A stretch of 64,000 nt of DNA, taken from positions 32,189-96,188 of the forward strand of contig JAJRPF010000021.1 of assembly GCA_024280885.1 (NCBI GenBank). The letters are read 5' to 3'. Shown piece after piece: positions 54,235 to 63,736 of the stretch. A program made the translations under genes and the position numbers. Position 1 is the first letter of the stretch. Every line of letters starts with the position of its first letter. This DNA is from Planctomycetota bacterium (GTDB lineage Bacteria > Planctomycetota > JAJSAM01 > JAJVHW01). The notes under the pieces were generated by a model that was not told the DNA's origin, ran no database searches, and saw only the letters and a program-made list of their open reading frames with translations.

Positions 54235-56187
54235 ATGCTGCACTGCGAGAAGTGTGGCGCACAGCTGCAACGGCCCGGAGCCGATTGCGTCACCTGCTTG
54301 CGCCAGCGTATGAAGGCTCGGTCGAACGCGGCGTTCGTCCCCGACGATGACGACGACGACGAAGACGAGTTCGTCGCTGTCGGTGACTTCGACGCCGAAG
54401 ATGCCTACCTGGACGACACGACGCCGCTCGGCACTGTGCCCTCGACCGAACGCGCGAAGCGCTGGTACGACGAGCTCGACCAATCGCCCGTCTTCAAGTA
54501 CGCCGCCCCCGAAGCCGACCCCGACGACCCGGATGCCGAAGAGCAGGTGCCCGAGTCGATCGAGCAACCAGTGGCAGCGTCCTCGGATGAGGAACTTGAG
54601 GCCGAGCCGTTCCACGAGCCCGAGCCGGTCAATGACGTCGTTCGCAGCGCCGCAGAGCACGCTGCGATCCATCCTGCGGTAGAGCCGATCTCGGACGAGA
54701 TCTCGCACGTCGCCGCGCATCTGGCGGAGCCACGTCTGGCAGAGCCGGAGACCACTCCGATCGTGGAACCCATCACCGGCGACCTGACCGGCGAGGTCAC
54801 GGCCACGCGGCCCGTCCAGTTCCCGACTGCACAGCCCGTTGCCTCCCCGGTCGTGCAGCCGATGCAGACCACGGGCATGGCCGTCGTCACACCGATGACC
54901 GAGCCGGCCGAGGGCGTAGAGGTTGCCATCAATCCGCGCTACGAATTCCACTCGGCGCCCGGCGAGGCGTCACCGGCCGTCCACGTCCTGCTCGACATGA
55001 CGCCAGTCGGCAGACCGCTCGTCGATGCCGACGACGGCCCGATCGCGCACGTGATCCTGGCCCTCGACCTCTCTGCCAGCATGAACCACGCGCGCAAGTA
55101 CCCGGTACTCACACGCGCCCTCGAGAACATGCTGAACGATCTGCGCTACGCCGAAGAGGGCGATGTGCTCATCAGTCTCGTCGTCTATGCGTACGGCGCC
55201 GAGATCCTGTTGAAGGCCGCGCCAGCATCCGAAATCGACCCGCGCCACGTCCTGAGTCTCATCGACAACTCCAAGCTCCGCTTCGGACGCTACACGGACA
55301 TCGTTGGCGCCCTCTCGCGCGGCGGCCGCATCGCACTGGACTCACACCGCGCCATGCCGCGCGTTCCGATCCGCATGTACGTCTTGACCGACGGCCAGCC
55401 GCAGGACATGGCTGGCGCACAGAAGACAATGGAGATGATCCGCAAGTTGCCGGTCGATGTGCACGGGCTCGCGTTCGGCGACGATGCCGACGTCGACGCT
55501 CTGCAAGCGCTCATCTCCGGCGGCCGTGGCGGCACGATCAAGCACGTGCGTCCCGACACGCTCAACAGCGCGTTCGAGCGCATCGGTGAGGTCGCGCGCC
55601 GCGTGGTCGCCAAGCGTTCGCTGCTGGAGGTGGAGTTGCGCGACGGCATCGTCGGCGGCGCCGCCTACCGCTTCCGCCCAGGTCGCCACGCATACGGCAC
55701 GACGGCATTCAAATCGGGTCGCGTCTTCAAGACGGATCTCGGCACGTTGGAGAGCGGTCGCAGCTACTCGCTCTTGCTCCAACTCCGCCTGCCCCCCACC
55801 GAAGACAGCTCGACCGAACTCGGCCGCGTCACGTTACGCATCCCTGGTGAAGGCGGCCCGGTGACATTCGAAGCACTGCTCTCGATCGACCGCCATGCGG
55901 GCGAGAGGATCCCGGACGCGGATCCGGCAGTGACCGAGGTGCGCGACGTGGTGGAAGCCGTCGGCGCCGTCGATCCCGTGAAGCAGTTACGAGCGCTTCA
56001 CGCGCGCCGCAAGCTCTACACCGAAGAACGCCGCGACCCGTACATCATCGAACTGATCGAGAAGGCCATCGAAGAGATGGAGTCGAAGGGCACGCTCTCG
56101 TCCCTCTCCGACGGTGAACGTGCGGCGCTCCAATCCCATACGCAGAGCGTCGTCGGCGGCAGTCAGCCCGCGAAGGCTGGCGTCTAA
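54235..56187 (+). CDS. von Willebrand factor A domain protein with N-terminal zinc ribbon
   Basis: 650 residues from the ATG at 54235, with GGAGG seven bases before. The N-terminal knuckle CEKCGAQLQRPGADCVTC (residues 4-21) has four Cys. A long acidic, Pro/Glu-rich linker follows (about 40-240). The VWA domain (about 270-440) has the MIDAS motif D278-L-S280-A-S282, plus LTDGQP and a later LAFGDDADVDALQALIS. The C-terminal beta-rich part (about 455-650) resembles the domain often attached to TerY/VWA stress proteins. It has no signal peptide, so cytoplasmic. The stop TAATG overlaps the kinase-like gene by one base, marking a functional pair. Confidence 0.85.
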   Translation: MLHCEKCGAQLQRPGADCVTCLRQRMKARSNAAFVPDDDDDDEDEFVAVGDFDAEDAYLDDTTPLGTVPSTERAKRWYDELDQSPVFKYAAPEADPDDPDAEEQVPESIEQPVAASSDEELEAEPFHEPEPVNDVVRSAAEHAAIHPAVEPISDEISHVAAHLAEPRLAEPETTPIVEPITGDLTGEVTATRPVQFPTAQPVASPVVQPMQTTGMAVVTPMTEPAEGVEVAINPRYEFHSAPGEASPAVHVLLDMTPVGRPLVDADDGPIAHVILALDLSASMNHARKYPVLTRALENMLNDLRYAEEGDVLISLVVYAYGAEILLKAAPASEIDPRHVLSLIDNSKLRFGRYTDIVGALSRGGRIALDSHRAMPRVPIRMYVLTDGQPQDMAGAQKTMEMIRKLPVDVHGLAFGDDADVDALQALISGGRGGTIKHVRPDTLNSAFERIGEVARRVVAKRSLLEVELRDGIVGGAAYRFRPGRHAYGTTAFKSGRVFKTDLGTLESGRSYSLLLQLRLPPTEDSSTELGRVTLRIPGEGGPVTFEALLSIDRHAGERIPDADPAVTEVRDVVEAVGAVDPVKQLRALHARRKLYTEERRDPYIIELIEKAIEEMESKGTLSSLSDGERAALQSHTQSVVGGSQPAKAGV

Positions 56188-57431
56188 TGGCCAGCGATGT
56201 ACGACGCAACATCGTCGCCACCTCGCACGAGCGCCGCGTCGCCCGAAGGATCACTGCACGCGGTGATGAGGGCCTGACCGAGTCACTCTTGCAACTGAAC
56301 GGTGTCCGGGCCGGCGGTCGCTACCTGCTGCGCCAGCTCTACGCGGTCGGCGCCGAAGGTGCCGTGTACGACGTGAAGGACATGAAGGATCCCAACGCCA
56401 AACCACTCGTGGCGAAGGTGGCTCTCCATCCGTATCACCGCCCTTTTGACCTGCTCCCGGACGAGGTCCGGAAGAGTCGCTACTCGCTGCGCGTCGAGTC
56501 GCAGTACTTGCTTGGCAACGTCAGCCCGTTCATGCCGCGCGGCGTCGGGATCTTCGAGACGCACAACCCCGCCCTCGACGCAGCCCGTGGCGACGCCTTC
56601 GCGGAGCCCGAACCCGTGCTCGTGATGGAGAAACTCCCCGGTTTCGATCTCGATCGCTGGCTCGCGCGTGCGCATCGTTCCAGCGTCCCGAGAGTCGTTC
56701 TGCGACGGACGCTCGACCGCGTCGCCGTCGTACTTCTCCAAGCCCTCACTGACCTCCGTGGGCGCGGCCAGATCTTCGCGGACCTGCGCCCCGGAAACAT
56801 GCGCATGATGGGCCGTCCAGAGCGCCGCGTACGTATGCTCGACGCCGGCAGTCTGGTCTCCGTACACGACAAGAGCGGGCGCTTTCCGCACGTTCCCGCA
56901 TACCTTCCGCCGGAGCTCTTCCGCGCAACACAGGCGGGGCAACTGATCGTCCCCAACGATGCTGTCCAGGCCGTGATGGCCGGGCGCACGCTCTTCGAGG
57001 CGGCGACGGGATCGGTCCCCCACCCGGGACAGGAGGTCGATCTTTCGCTGCTCGCAGGCAGCGACGTCTCGAGCCCAGTGGGCGACGTGATCGCACGCCT
57101 CTGCACGGGTGAGTACAGCGATGCGCGCACGGCTCTCGAGCATCTCTACCAACACGCCTCGCGGCGCGTCGCCCACGGCAACGATCCGCGACGCACGCCT
57201 GTGGTCGATACAAAGGTGGTTCCGGGTCCGCGCGTCGCGGCGCCAGGCGGTGCTGCGCGCGCCGTCGCCTCGGCGTCACACCCGGTCGCGAAAGCCGTTG
57301 TGCCGGGCGCCGCTGCCGCGCGCGCTGCGTCGGCGACGCCCCCCGCGACACAGAACGACCAGATCCTGCCGCCGTCCAAGAAGCCCAGTGGGTTCTTCGG
57401 CCGGTTGGTCGGCAAGCTACTCGGTCGCTGA
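56187..57431 (+). CDS. protein kinase-like protein paired with the VWA protein
   Basis: 414 residues, start ATG at 56187 sharing a base with the VWA stop. Kinase fold: a weak Gly loop VGAEGAVYDV (about 54-63), K77 in LVAKVAL, catalytic loop D199-LRPG-N204 (FADLRPGN, Phe-Ala instead of His-Arg before the Asp), and D219-A-G221 as DFG. All four key residues are thus there, so activity is possible. YLPPELFRA is the APE-like segment. The last 100 residues are a Pro/Ala-rich low-complexity tail ending in a basic-hydrophobic end GFFGRLVGKLLGR. It probably phosphorylates the VWA partner, or a target held by it; PP2C, the third member of TerY-type triads, is absent. Confidence 0.8.
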   Translation: MASDVRRNIVATSHERRVARRITARGDEGLTESLLQLNGVRAGGRYLLRQLYAVGAEGAVYDVKDMKDPNAKPLVAKVALHPYHRPFDLLPDEVRKSRYSLRVESQYLLGNVSPFMPRGVGIFETHNPALDAARGDAFAEPEPVLVMEKLPGFDLDRWLARAHRSSVPRVVLRRTLDRVAVVLLQALTDLRGRGQIFADLRPGNMRMMGRPERRVRMLDAGSLVSVHDKSGRFPHVPAYLPPELFRATQAGQLIVPNDAVQAVMAGRTLFEAATGSVPHPGQEVDLSLLAGSDVSSPVGDVIARLCTGEYSDARTALEHLYQHASRRVAHGNDPRRTPVVDTKVVPGPRVAAPGGAARAVASASHPVAKAVVPGAAAARAASATPPATQNDQILPPSKKPSGFFGRLVGKLLGR

Positions 57432-57661
57432 GCACCGCTCCGCTTGACTCCGCCCGAGTCACAGAGATCGGGTGCAGCGATGGCGCAAGATTCTCGCGCA
57501 CGGCGATCGTGCCGCGCGCCCTGAAGTCGCATGGACCCGTTACGCTCGTCCCCGTTACGCTCATGACCAAGACGATGCGCAGCGGTGTGGTCGGTTCAGG
57601 TCTTCCCACCCGCCGTTGCATCCCGCAGTAATCGCACCCTGTTCGCGAGGCTTCCGGAACG

Positions 57662-58147
57662 ATGAGATACACAGTCCAACCCGGCGTGGGCGCCGGCGCC
57701 ATCCGCTTCGGCATGAGCATCGAGGAAATCCACAAGCGCCTCGGTGCACCCGACGAGGAAGGCGTGTGGGAGACCACGGGCGAGCGCCAAGATTGGTGGG
57801 AGGACGACGGCCTCTCGGTGCTCTACGACGCGGCCGGCGTCTGCGTCGAGATCGCGCTCTACCCGCCAGCCACGGTGCGCGTGGACGGTCGCCGACTCCT
57901 CGGCGTTCCGGACGCAGAGGCACTCGCCGCACTGCGCGAGCTCGACCCCGACGCGGAACAGGAAGACGGAATGCTCGTCTCCAGCCAACTCGGGATCGCG
58001 CTCACGCGCAACGACGACGACGAGTTGGAGATGTTGATGCTCGCTCCGAGCCGCATCGAAGAGCAAACGGCGGGCGCCGCAGAAGATGCAGAAGACGTGG
58101 ACGAGACGGGCGCCACGACGAGGAACGGCGGAGACAGCCCCGCGTGA
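57662..58147 (+). CDS. small protein of unknown function preceding the phosphatase-like gene
   Basis: 161 residues, starting MRYTVQPGVGAGAIRFGMSIEEIHKRLGAPDEEGVWETTGERQ. The opening is the pattern of small ligand-binding or immunity-like proteins (GVGAGPIRFGMS.EEV...LG.P), but I recognise no named family. An acidic C-terminal tail (about 130-161) is disordered. It overlaps the next gene by 4 bp (GTGA), so the two are translationally coupled. The 230 bp before it contain nothing recognisable. Confidence 0.7.
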   Translation: MRYTVQPGVGAGAIRFGMSIEEIHKRLGAPDEEGVWETTGERQDWWEDDGLSVLYDAAGVCVEIALYPPATVRVDGRRLLGVPDAEALAALRELDPDAEQEDGMLVSSQLGIALTRNDDDELEMLMLAPSRIEEQTAGAAEDAEDVDETGATTRNGGDSPA

Positions 58148-58566
58148 GCAGAACTCCGACACGAGTCCTCTTCGTCTGCGCTGAAAACTCCTGCCAGAGC
58201 CAGATGGCCGAGGGCTGGCTCCGACACCTCGGCGGCGACTGCTTTCTCGCGCGCAGCGTTGGCCCACGCCCGTCGCATCTGCACCCACTCGCGACGGCGG
58301 CGATGCAGGAAGTGGAGATCGACATCGCCAGCCAGCGCGGCAAGGGCTTCGACGCGCTGCAGAGCGAACGCTTTGACGTCGTCGTCACTCTCTGCGAAGA
58401 GTCCGCGGCCGACCTACCCGCACTCCCCGGCCGCCCCACCGTGCGCCACCACCCAACGGACGATCCGACGTGGATCGAAGACGAGTTCGGCGCCGACATC
58501 AACGAGTTCCGCAAGGTCCGCGACGCGTTGCGCGACGTGGTCGCGGCATTGGTGGCGGGCGGCTGA
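58144..58566 (+). CDS. LMW-phosphatase/arsenate-reductase-like protein with altered P-loop
   Basis: 140 residues with a GTG start at 58144 overlapping the previous stop. The N-terminal segment VLFVCAENSCQSQMAEGWLRHLGG is the CX5R P-loop region of low-molecular-weight phosphatases and thioredoxin-coupled arsenate reductases, with C12 and C17; the essential Arg is replaced by Gln (Q18). VVTLCEESAADLPALPG carries one Cys where arsenate reductases have two, so the resolving Cys pair is incomplete. DDPTW and a C-terminal helix complete the fold. With Arg lost, phosphatase or reductase activity is doubtful; a binding or regulatory role is possible. It ends two bases before the convergent gene. Confidence 0.75.
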   Translation: MSRTPTRVLFVCAENSCQSQMAEGWLRHLGGDCFLARSVGPRPSHLHPLATAAMQEVEIDIASQRGKGFDALQSERFDVVVTLCEESAADLPALPGRPTVRHHPTDDPTWIEDEFGADINEFRKVRDALRDVVAALVAGG

Positions 58567-58567
58567 G

Positions 58568-61500
58568 TCACTCGTCGCTCGGAACGAGGATATCCAACCG
58601 CAGATCGATCGTCTTCGCGTCCTCGGCGAGGAGACCGAGCGGGATGTCGGGGCCGGGTCGGGGGAGGCGAACCGATATTCGCGCGGGCCCATCGGGAACG
58701 CCGTGAAGCTCGAACTTTCCGTCGTACGCAATCGCCGCCCACGCACGTAGTCGGGTGTTGTCGTCGCGCACCAAGATCGTCGCGTCGTGTACCGGTTCGC
58801 CGGAGGCATCGACGAGCAGCCCACTCACTTCGCGACCGCGGCGAATGACGAGTGTCACGTCGCTGGCCCCGGTCGGCACGTCGCGGCGTAGATCGAGTCC
58901 GTGCGGCGCGTCGCCCTCGGCCAGTACGAGGTAACGCGCTCCCGGCTCCAGACCACGGACGCGGAAACGCCCCGCCTCGTCGGTGTAGGCCTCCATCGCA
59001 GCATCGGGCCAGTCGTCCTCGCGGATGCGTGTACCCACGGGATAGCACGTGACGATGACGTCTCCGATCGCTCTCCCGGTCTCATCGACGACGGAGCCCG
59101 CGATATCCGCGCCGCGCCGCAGAACGACGAGGATGTCGTCGGTTGATGGAGAGTTGATCGTGAGGGGCTCTGGTGCGATGAACTCGGTGTCGCCGTAGAA
59201 CTGCACGAAGAGGGTTAGCTCGCCCTCGGGGGCGCCCGGCAGAACGACCAGGTCGCTGCCGACACCCCGAGCGAACGAGGACTCGCGGTCGCGGTCGACA
59301 TGCGCCACGGAGACATGGACGGCGGACTCGATGGCGACCGGGCGGCCAGCATCATCCACGAAGCGCACACGGAGCGACGGCGCACGCAGAAGGCGGATGG
59401 TGGCCTCTTGCCCGCCGGCGACGACACCCGACACGGTCACGGGCGGATAGTGAGACCCCCATCGCCCCGCCGAGACGTCCCAGACCGAGCCGGGTTCTGC
59501 GATGGGGATCGCAAAGACTCCCTGTGCGTCAGCCGCGATGCTCTGGCTCCCGCTCTCTCCCTTGGCCTCGATCCAAGCTCGCGACACGGGCGTCCCATCC
59601 TGATCGATCACTCTCCCCGTGATGAGCCCTGCGGACAGCGCAACCAACTCGATCTCGGGCGCGGGAATCACGACATCGACTGCGGCAACGCGAAGAGCGG
59701 CGAATCCGTTGATCTGCGGCGCAACGCTCACCGAAGCCGCGCCAGCCGATCTGTGAAAGAGCACGCGCCCATCCGTGTCGGTGCGCCTGCTCTCTGCACG
59801 CGAGGCGCTCGCGGCAACAGAGTCCGACGTGATGCCGACAACGACGCCGGAGAGCGGCGCCCCGGACGCGTCGATCACGCGCACCGATTGCTCATGCAGG
59901 ACACGGAGGCGGAACTCGACATCGCGCCCCCGCAGGTCTCCGTACTGGTACGCCGAGTTGTACCCCTCGCGACTAACGTTGAGGTCGTACTTGTCCGAGG
60001 GAACGACGCGCACGGAGAAACGACCGTCGGTTGTCGTGATCGCGGAGAGTGCGCGACCGGCGCCCTCGATCGTCGCTTCGGCGAGCGGGCGACCATCGTC
60101 GGCATCGACAACATGCCCACGCAAGACGACCATTTCATCGAGCTCGACGGTCCCGACGTCGATCCGCCGCTCGCCGTCCACAGCGCGCACGACCGTTTGC
60201 TGCGGCGCCCGATCAAGTGCTTCACCACGTGCGCGCACCCACCGTGTATCCGCGCGCAACATGACCTCGAATGTGCCGTCAGCGGCCACGGCATGAAGGG
60301 GCGCGCGCGCCCATTCGTCTGCGTCCACGCGATCGTTGGGATCCGTCGTTGCGATCCGGACGGCAGCGTCCCGCAGTGGGACACGGCTCGCAGCAACGAT
60401 GCGCCCGACGACAACGAGTGGTGCCCCGAGGGAGATCGCGATCCCCACGGTCGGCTGCCCGGCGGCGAAGGCAACCGGAGAAGAGCGTCCGGCGAGAAGT
60501 CGCCACTCCGCCGCGATGACGACGTCGGGGCCCGGTCGGACGCCGACCAACTCAAATCGGCCGGCGGCGTCGGTGACGCAAGAGACGCCGCGCGCGCCGT
60601 CGGCGGGACGGACCGTGGCGCCCTCGATCGGCGCCCCGCTCTCGTCCACGACACTCCCGCGAACCGTCGCGCCGCGCCGCATGACGAGAACGAACTCCGC
60701 GCTGGCGTCGGCCTCGAGATGAACACCTCTGCCGCCGGCGGTGACGCGCTCCACGAACTGCCTGAGCAGATATCCGTCGGAGTCCAAGCGAACCTCGTCG
60801 AGCGGCGCAGGCGCGATCCATCCGGGCGCCTCCGGAACGCCGACATAGTCGCCCGGTGGAAGACCCTCGAAGATGACCTCCCCGGGGCCATCCCGACGCG
60901 GGGTCACGCCGTAAGCGTTGGGCAAGAGCCGCACGGTCACAGCGCTCACGGGCTCGCCTTCCCCATCGCGAATGAGGAATCGGAGAGACGCGCGGTGGCG
61001 TACGAGGTGCAGGTCTGCTCGTACGGTCGCCCCGGGGTTCGGTCGCAGCCCCCAGTCCACGCCCCGCGACTGCCCCCAACCGGGGGTTACGCAGCGCGCC
61101 TGGAGGCCACGATTCGGCGGGACACCCTCGATCCGGTACCGCCCATCGGCGTCCGTCCGCGCGCGGGGCTTCGATGGGTTCGAACCGACTTGCGAGATCT
61201 CGATCTCGACACCGACGACAGGCTCCCGCTCTGGACCGGTCGTGACCAGGCCCTCGACGATCGCCGACGGCGCCAGCACGACGTCGTACTCCGAGATCGT
61301 CGGGACAACGACGGTACCGACGGACGCAGACCACGCGCCCGGCTCCTCGGCCATGAGTCGCGCACCACCGGCGGGAAGGCCGGAGAGGACGTACTCCCCG
61401 TCCGCCGCAGCAACCGCGACTCCGTGGGGTGGATCGTGGACATCCTTCGGCCACGAGCGCACGATCGTCCCGGGGAGCGGCGTGCCATCCGGTCGCCTGA

Positions 61501-61984
61501 CCTTCCCGCGCAGCGTGAACCCAGTGGGCAACACGAACGTGATGTCGGCGGGGATCCCGTCCCCGTCGATCACGACGGTCCGCGCCGACGTCGCGTGCCC
61601 GGGCGCACGCGCTCGCAGCACCCACTCGCCCTCGCCGACGAGCGGCACGCGGATGAACGTCCCGTCCGACGCGTCCAGTTCCGGGTCAGGGCCCCCCGAG
61701 TCGGCAGCGGTAGAGGAGACGACGCGCGCACCGGCGAGGGGGCGGCCTCGCGAGTCGACGACCCGCGCTCTCACGTCGCGCGCGAACGGTGCAACCCCAG
61801 GCGCGTCGACACCGGAGTCGTCGTCGGGGGGCGAGCGGCGATCGTCGACATGTGCGCGATCTTCGCGTGTGAGCGCGGCGGAGGAGGACGGGTCGCGTGG
61901 GCGTTCGTCGGAGGGGAACACCAGCACGAGTGCGGCGGCGCCGAGGGCGAGGAGGATCGCGACGGCGGTGAGGGATCTCCGCAT
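58568..61984 (-). CDS. giant carboxypeptidase-regulatory-like repeat protein
   Basis: 1138 residues. A membrane helix at about 4-25 (LTAVAILLALGAAALVLVF) then a low-complexity Ser/Asp/Pro stretch, and from about residue 70 at least ten CarboxypepD_reg beta repeats: RARVVDSRGRPLAGARV, LRGKVRRPDGTPLPGTIV, VEGLVTTGPEREPVVGVEI, VRGSVVDESGAPIEGATV, LRGHVVDADDGRPLAEATI, ITGRVIDQDGTPVSRAWI, IAGSVVDETGRAIGDVIV and VSGLLVDASGEPVHDATI. No enzyme domain. It is similar in plan to the gene at 37156-40047. It should be anchored in the cytoplasmic membrane and face outwards. Confidence 0.8.
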   Translation of the reverse strand: MRRSLTAVAILLALGAAALVLVFPSDERPRDPSSSAALTREDRAHVDDRRSPPDDDSGVDAPGVAPFARDVRARVVDSRGRPLAGARVVSSTAADSGGPDPELDASDGTFIRVPLVGEGEWVLRARAPGHATSARTVVIDGDGIPADITFVLPTGFTLRGKVRRPDGTPLPGTIVRSWPKDVHDPPHGVAVAAADGEYVLSGLPAGGARLMAEEPGAWSASVGTVVVPTISEYDVVLAPSAIVEGLVTTGPEREPVVGVEIEISQVGSNPSKPRARTDADGRYRIEGVPPNRGLQARCVTPGWGQSRGVDWGLRPNPGATVRADLHLVRHRASLRFLIRDGEGEPVSAVTVRLLPNAYGVTPRRDGPGEVIFEGLPPGDYVGVPEAPGWIAPAPLDEVRLDSDGYLLRQFVERVTAGGRGVHLEADASAEFVLVMRRGATVRGSVVDESGAPIEGATVRPADGARGVSCVTDAAGRFELVGVRPGPDVVIAAEWRLLAGRSSPVAFAAGQPTVGIAISLGAPLVVVGRIVAASRVPLRDAAVRIATTDPNDRVDADEWARAPLHAVAADGTFEVMLRADTRWVRARGEALDRAPQQTVVRAVDGERRIDVGTVELDEMVVLRGHVVDADDGRPLAEATIEGAGRALSAITTTDGRFSVRVVPSDKYDLNVSREGYNSAYQYGDLRGRDVEFRLRVLHEQSVRVIDASGAPLSGVVVGITSDSVAASASRAESRRTDTDGRVLFHRSAGAASVSVAPQINGFAALRVAAVDVVIPAPEIELVALSAGLITGRVIDQDGTPVSRAWIEAKGESGSQSIAADAQGVFAIPIAEPGSVWDVSAGRWGSHYPPVTVSGVVAGGQEATIRLLRAPSLRVRFVDDAGRPVAIESAVHVSVAHVDRDRESSFARGVGSDLVVLPGAPEGELTLFVQFYGDTEFIAPEPLTINSPSTDDILVVLRRGADIAGSVVDETGRAIGDVIVTCYPVGTRIREDDWPDAAMEAYTDEAGRFRVRGLEPGARYLVLAEGDAPHGLDLRRDVPTGASDVTLVIRRGREVSGLLVDASGEPVHDATILVRDDNTRLRAWAAIAYDGKFELHGVPDGPARISVRLPRPGPDIPLGLLAEDAKTIDLRLDILVPSDE

Positions 61985-62226
61985 GGTGGAGATCGTCGGG
62001 GACGTGGGGGTGGCGCAGCAAGCTCGATGTGCTGGCGCGGCGTCAGTGGGCCATCAAGTCTCGTGGCCACGAGCCCGGCAGAGCATTTCGGGGATAGAAA
62101 GCGGCACGCCAATGGCTGAAGGATTAGAGTAATTCGGATGAGCATGTGAATACAAACGAACGGCCGTTCTGTATGTCGCTGAAAATCACGCGTAGTCAGG
62201 CAAGGACGTTATCGAAGGAGTTCGCC

Positions 62227-62910
62227 ATGATGAAGAGAACGGGAATTTTTGTTATTCTCTCGCTGATACTCTTCACACAGGGGATCTTGCTTCAGAATGG
62301 TCAGGCTGGGCCAAATCAGAAGATTGAAAGGGAAGCGAAGGAGTGGTGCAACACGTGGGTGGACTCAGCCCACCTGAAGGACAAGCCTCGCGTATTGATG
62401 ATCGGAGACTCAATCACAAATGGCTATTACGGCTTGGTGAGCAAGGCTCTGTCTGAAAAGGCTTATGGGGCCAAGTTCACCACGTCCGCCTGTGTGGCAG
62501 ATCCCGCCTTTCTCAAGCAATTGGAGGGGATTCTCAGCCAGTACGAGTTTGCGGTGATCCATTTCAACAATGGCCTGCATGGATTCGCCTACACGGAGAA
62601 AGAGTATCGTGTGGGCTATGAGCGGGCGATTCAGTATTTGAAGAAACGAGCTCCGTCCGCAAGATTGGTCTTGGCTCTATCGACGCCTTTGAAATCGACC
62701 AGCAAGCAAGACGAACTGAACCCCAGGGTGAACAAGAGGAATGTGGTCGTCCGGACTCTCGCGAAGAAGTATCGAGCGAAGATCGTTGACTTGCACTCAA
62801 TCTCAAAAGGGCACCCGGAATATTACAAGGATCCCTATCACTTCAAGAAGGAGGCGATGGAGTTGCAGGCCAATCAGGTGGCGAAGGTGTTGGCAGGGGA
62901 GTTGAAATAA
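62227..62910 (+). CDS. secreted SGNH/GDSL hydrolase of unusual base composition
   Basis: 227 residues from the ATG at 62227, which follows AAGGAG by seven bases; the signal peptide is MMKRTGIFVILSLILFTQG. GDSL family: VLMIGDSITNGYYG with the nucleophile Ser, an HFNNGLHG segment (block III-like, Asn), and the Asp-His pair in YKDPYHFKKEA. It hydrolyses an ester of unknown kind, possibly acetyl groups of a polysaccharide or lipid. Base composition is close to half GC with many AAG and AT-rich codons, unlike every neighbouring gene, which suggests recent transfer. It stands next to the long repeat tract that runs to the window end. Confidence 0.88.
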   Translation: MMKRTGIFVILSLILFTQGILLQNGQAGPNQKIEREAKEWCNTWVDSAHLKDKPRVLMIGDSITNGYYGLVSKALSEKAYGAKFTTSACVADPAFLKQLEGILSQYEFAVIHFNNGLHGFAYTEKEYRVGYERAIQYLKKRAPSARLVLALSTPLKSTSKQDELNPRVNKRNVVVRTLAKKYRAKIVDLHSISKGHPEYYKDPYHFKKEAMELQANQVAKVLAGELK

Positions 62911-63200
62911 GGGATGTTTGGTAGAGATTGAACCATCGTTGCGGCCGAACCGTTGGCTTGCACTGCAACGATGCTCGGCCAAGGGTACCGCAGCGCGTGC
63001 TCCCACCGCGGCTGCGGAACGCGGCGGGCACGGGAGGCGGTGGAGGCGGGCCGGGACCGGGAACCACGTCCACGGCAGTCCCTCGCTACGCCGCGGAAGT
63101 CCGTGAGAGTAGCGCCGTCCGGCTCTCGACCGGGCGAGATCCACGACATTTCGGCGCGTCCAGACGCGGGGGCGGCAAGGTCGCTGTGCCAGCGCGAAAT

Positions 63201-63223
63201 CCCGCTTGGTTGATCGAGGATCG
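63201..63223. repeat. motif D, isolated copy before the terminal repeat array
   Basis: CCCGCTTGGTTGATCGAGGA followed by TCG, differing from 28351-28373 at one base. It is preceded at 63186 by GTGCCAGCGCG, perhaps the remnant of a B-element arm (GTGCCAGGC). The 290 bases between the SGNH gene and this point show only a short inverted pair ATCGTTGC/GCAACGAT (62935, 62963). Confidence 0.5.
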
Positions 63224-63459
63224 GGGTCGGGGGAGGAGAGGGGTGAGGCAGAAGAAGACGGCCTAACCGGACGTAACTCGAGTTGCCCAGACCGGGTCTG
63301 CTTTCGCGCCTTTTCGCCCGCCGAGTGCGTCCGCAGAAGAGAGCCTCTTCCGATTAGAAGAGTCAGTGAAAAAGCGCGAAAGGAGACCCGGCCTGTCTGA
63401 TTAGGGTACGCAGGGGGCGAGGGCCCACGCACCAGATCGGGTCGCGCAACGACGACCGC

Positions 63460-63736
63460 AAGAGAGCCCCACCCACCACGACAACGCCGGAAGAGAGAGC
63501 GCGTGGCGGGGTTTGTGCGTCAGCACAAACCGTGACACGCGCGGTGAGGCGCAGGGAGGGGACTCCGCCCGCGAAACCCGGACTTGCGACGCGCGCACTC
63601 CCACGTCGAGGACACGACCCGATGCGAGGCAACGAACCCCGGCCGCCGCCCCGGTTGAAGCAACCGGAGCCCCGACCGGAGCCGAACATGCGAGCGCGAG
63701 CGAGCGGGGAGCCGGAGGCGACCCCAACGAGACACA
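63460..63736. repeat. structured intergenic repeat, family A, copy 5
   Basis: Begins GAGAGCCCCACCCACCACGA like copy 3. First hairpin 63511-63530 (GTTTGTGC, loop GTCA, GCACAAAC), central hairpin 63651-63667 (CCGGTTG, AAG, CAACCGG, a fully paired stem), terminal hairpin 63706-63724 (GGGGAGCC, GGA, GGCGACCC with two A/G mismatches). The tandem period to the next copy is 238 bp. Confidence 0.85.

Noticed and set aside
59300..62119. A 939-codon plus-strand frame
   Set aside because: Antisense to the carboxypeptidase-regulatory-like gene; such shadow frames are expected in GC-rich DNA and it shows no domain pattern.
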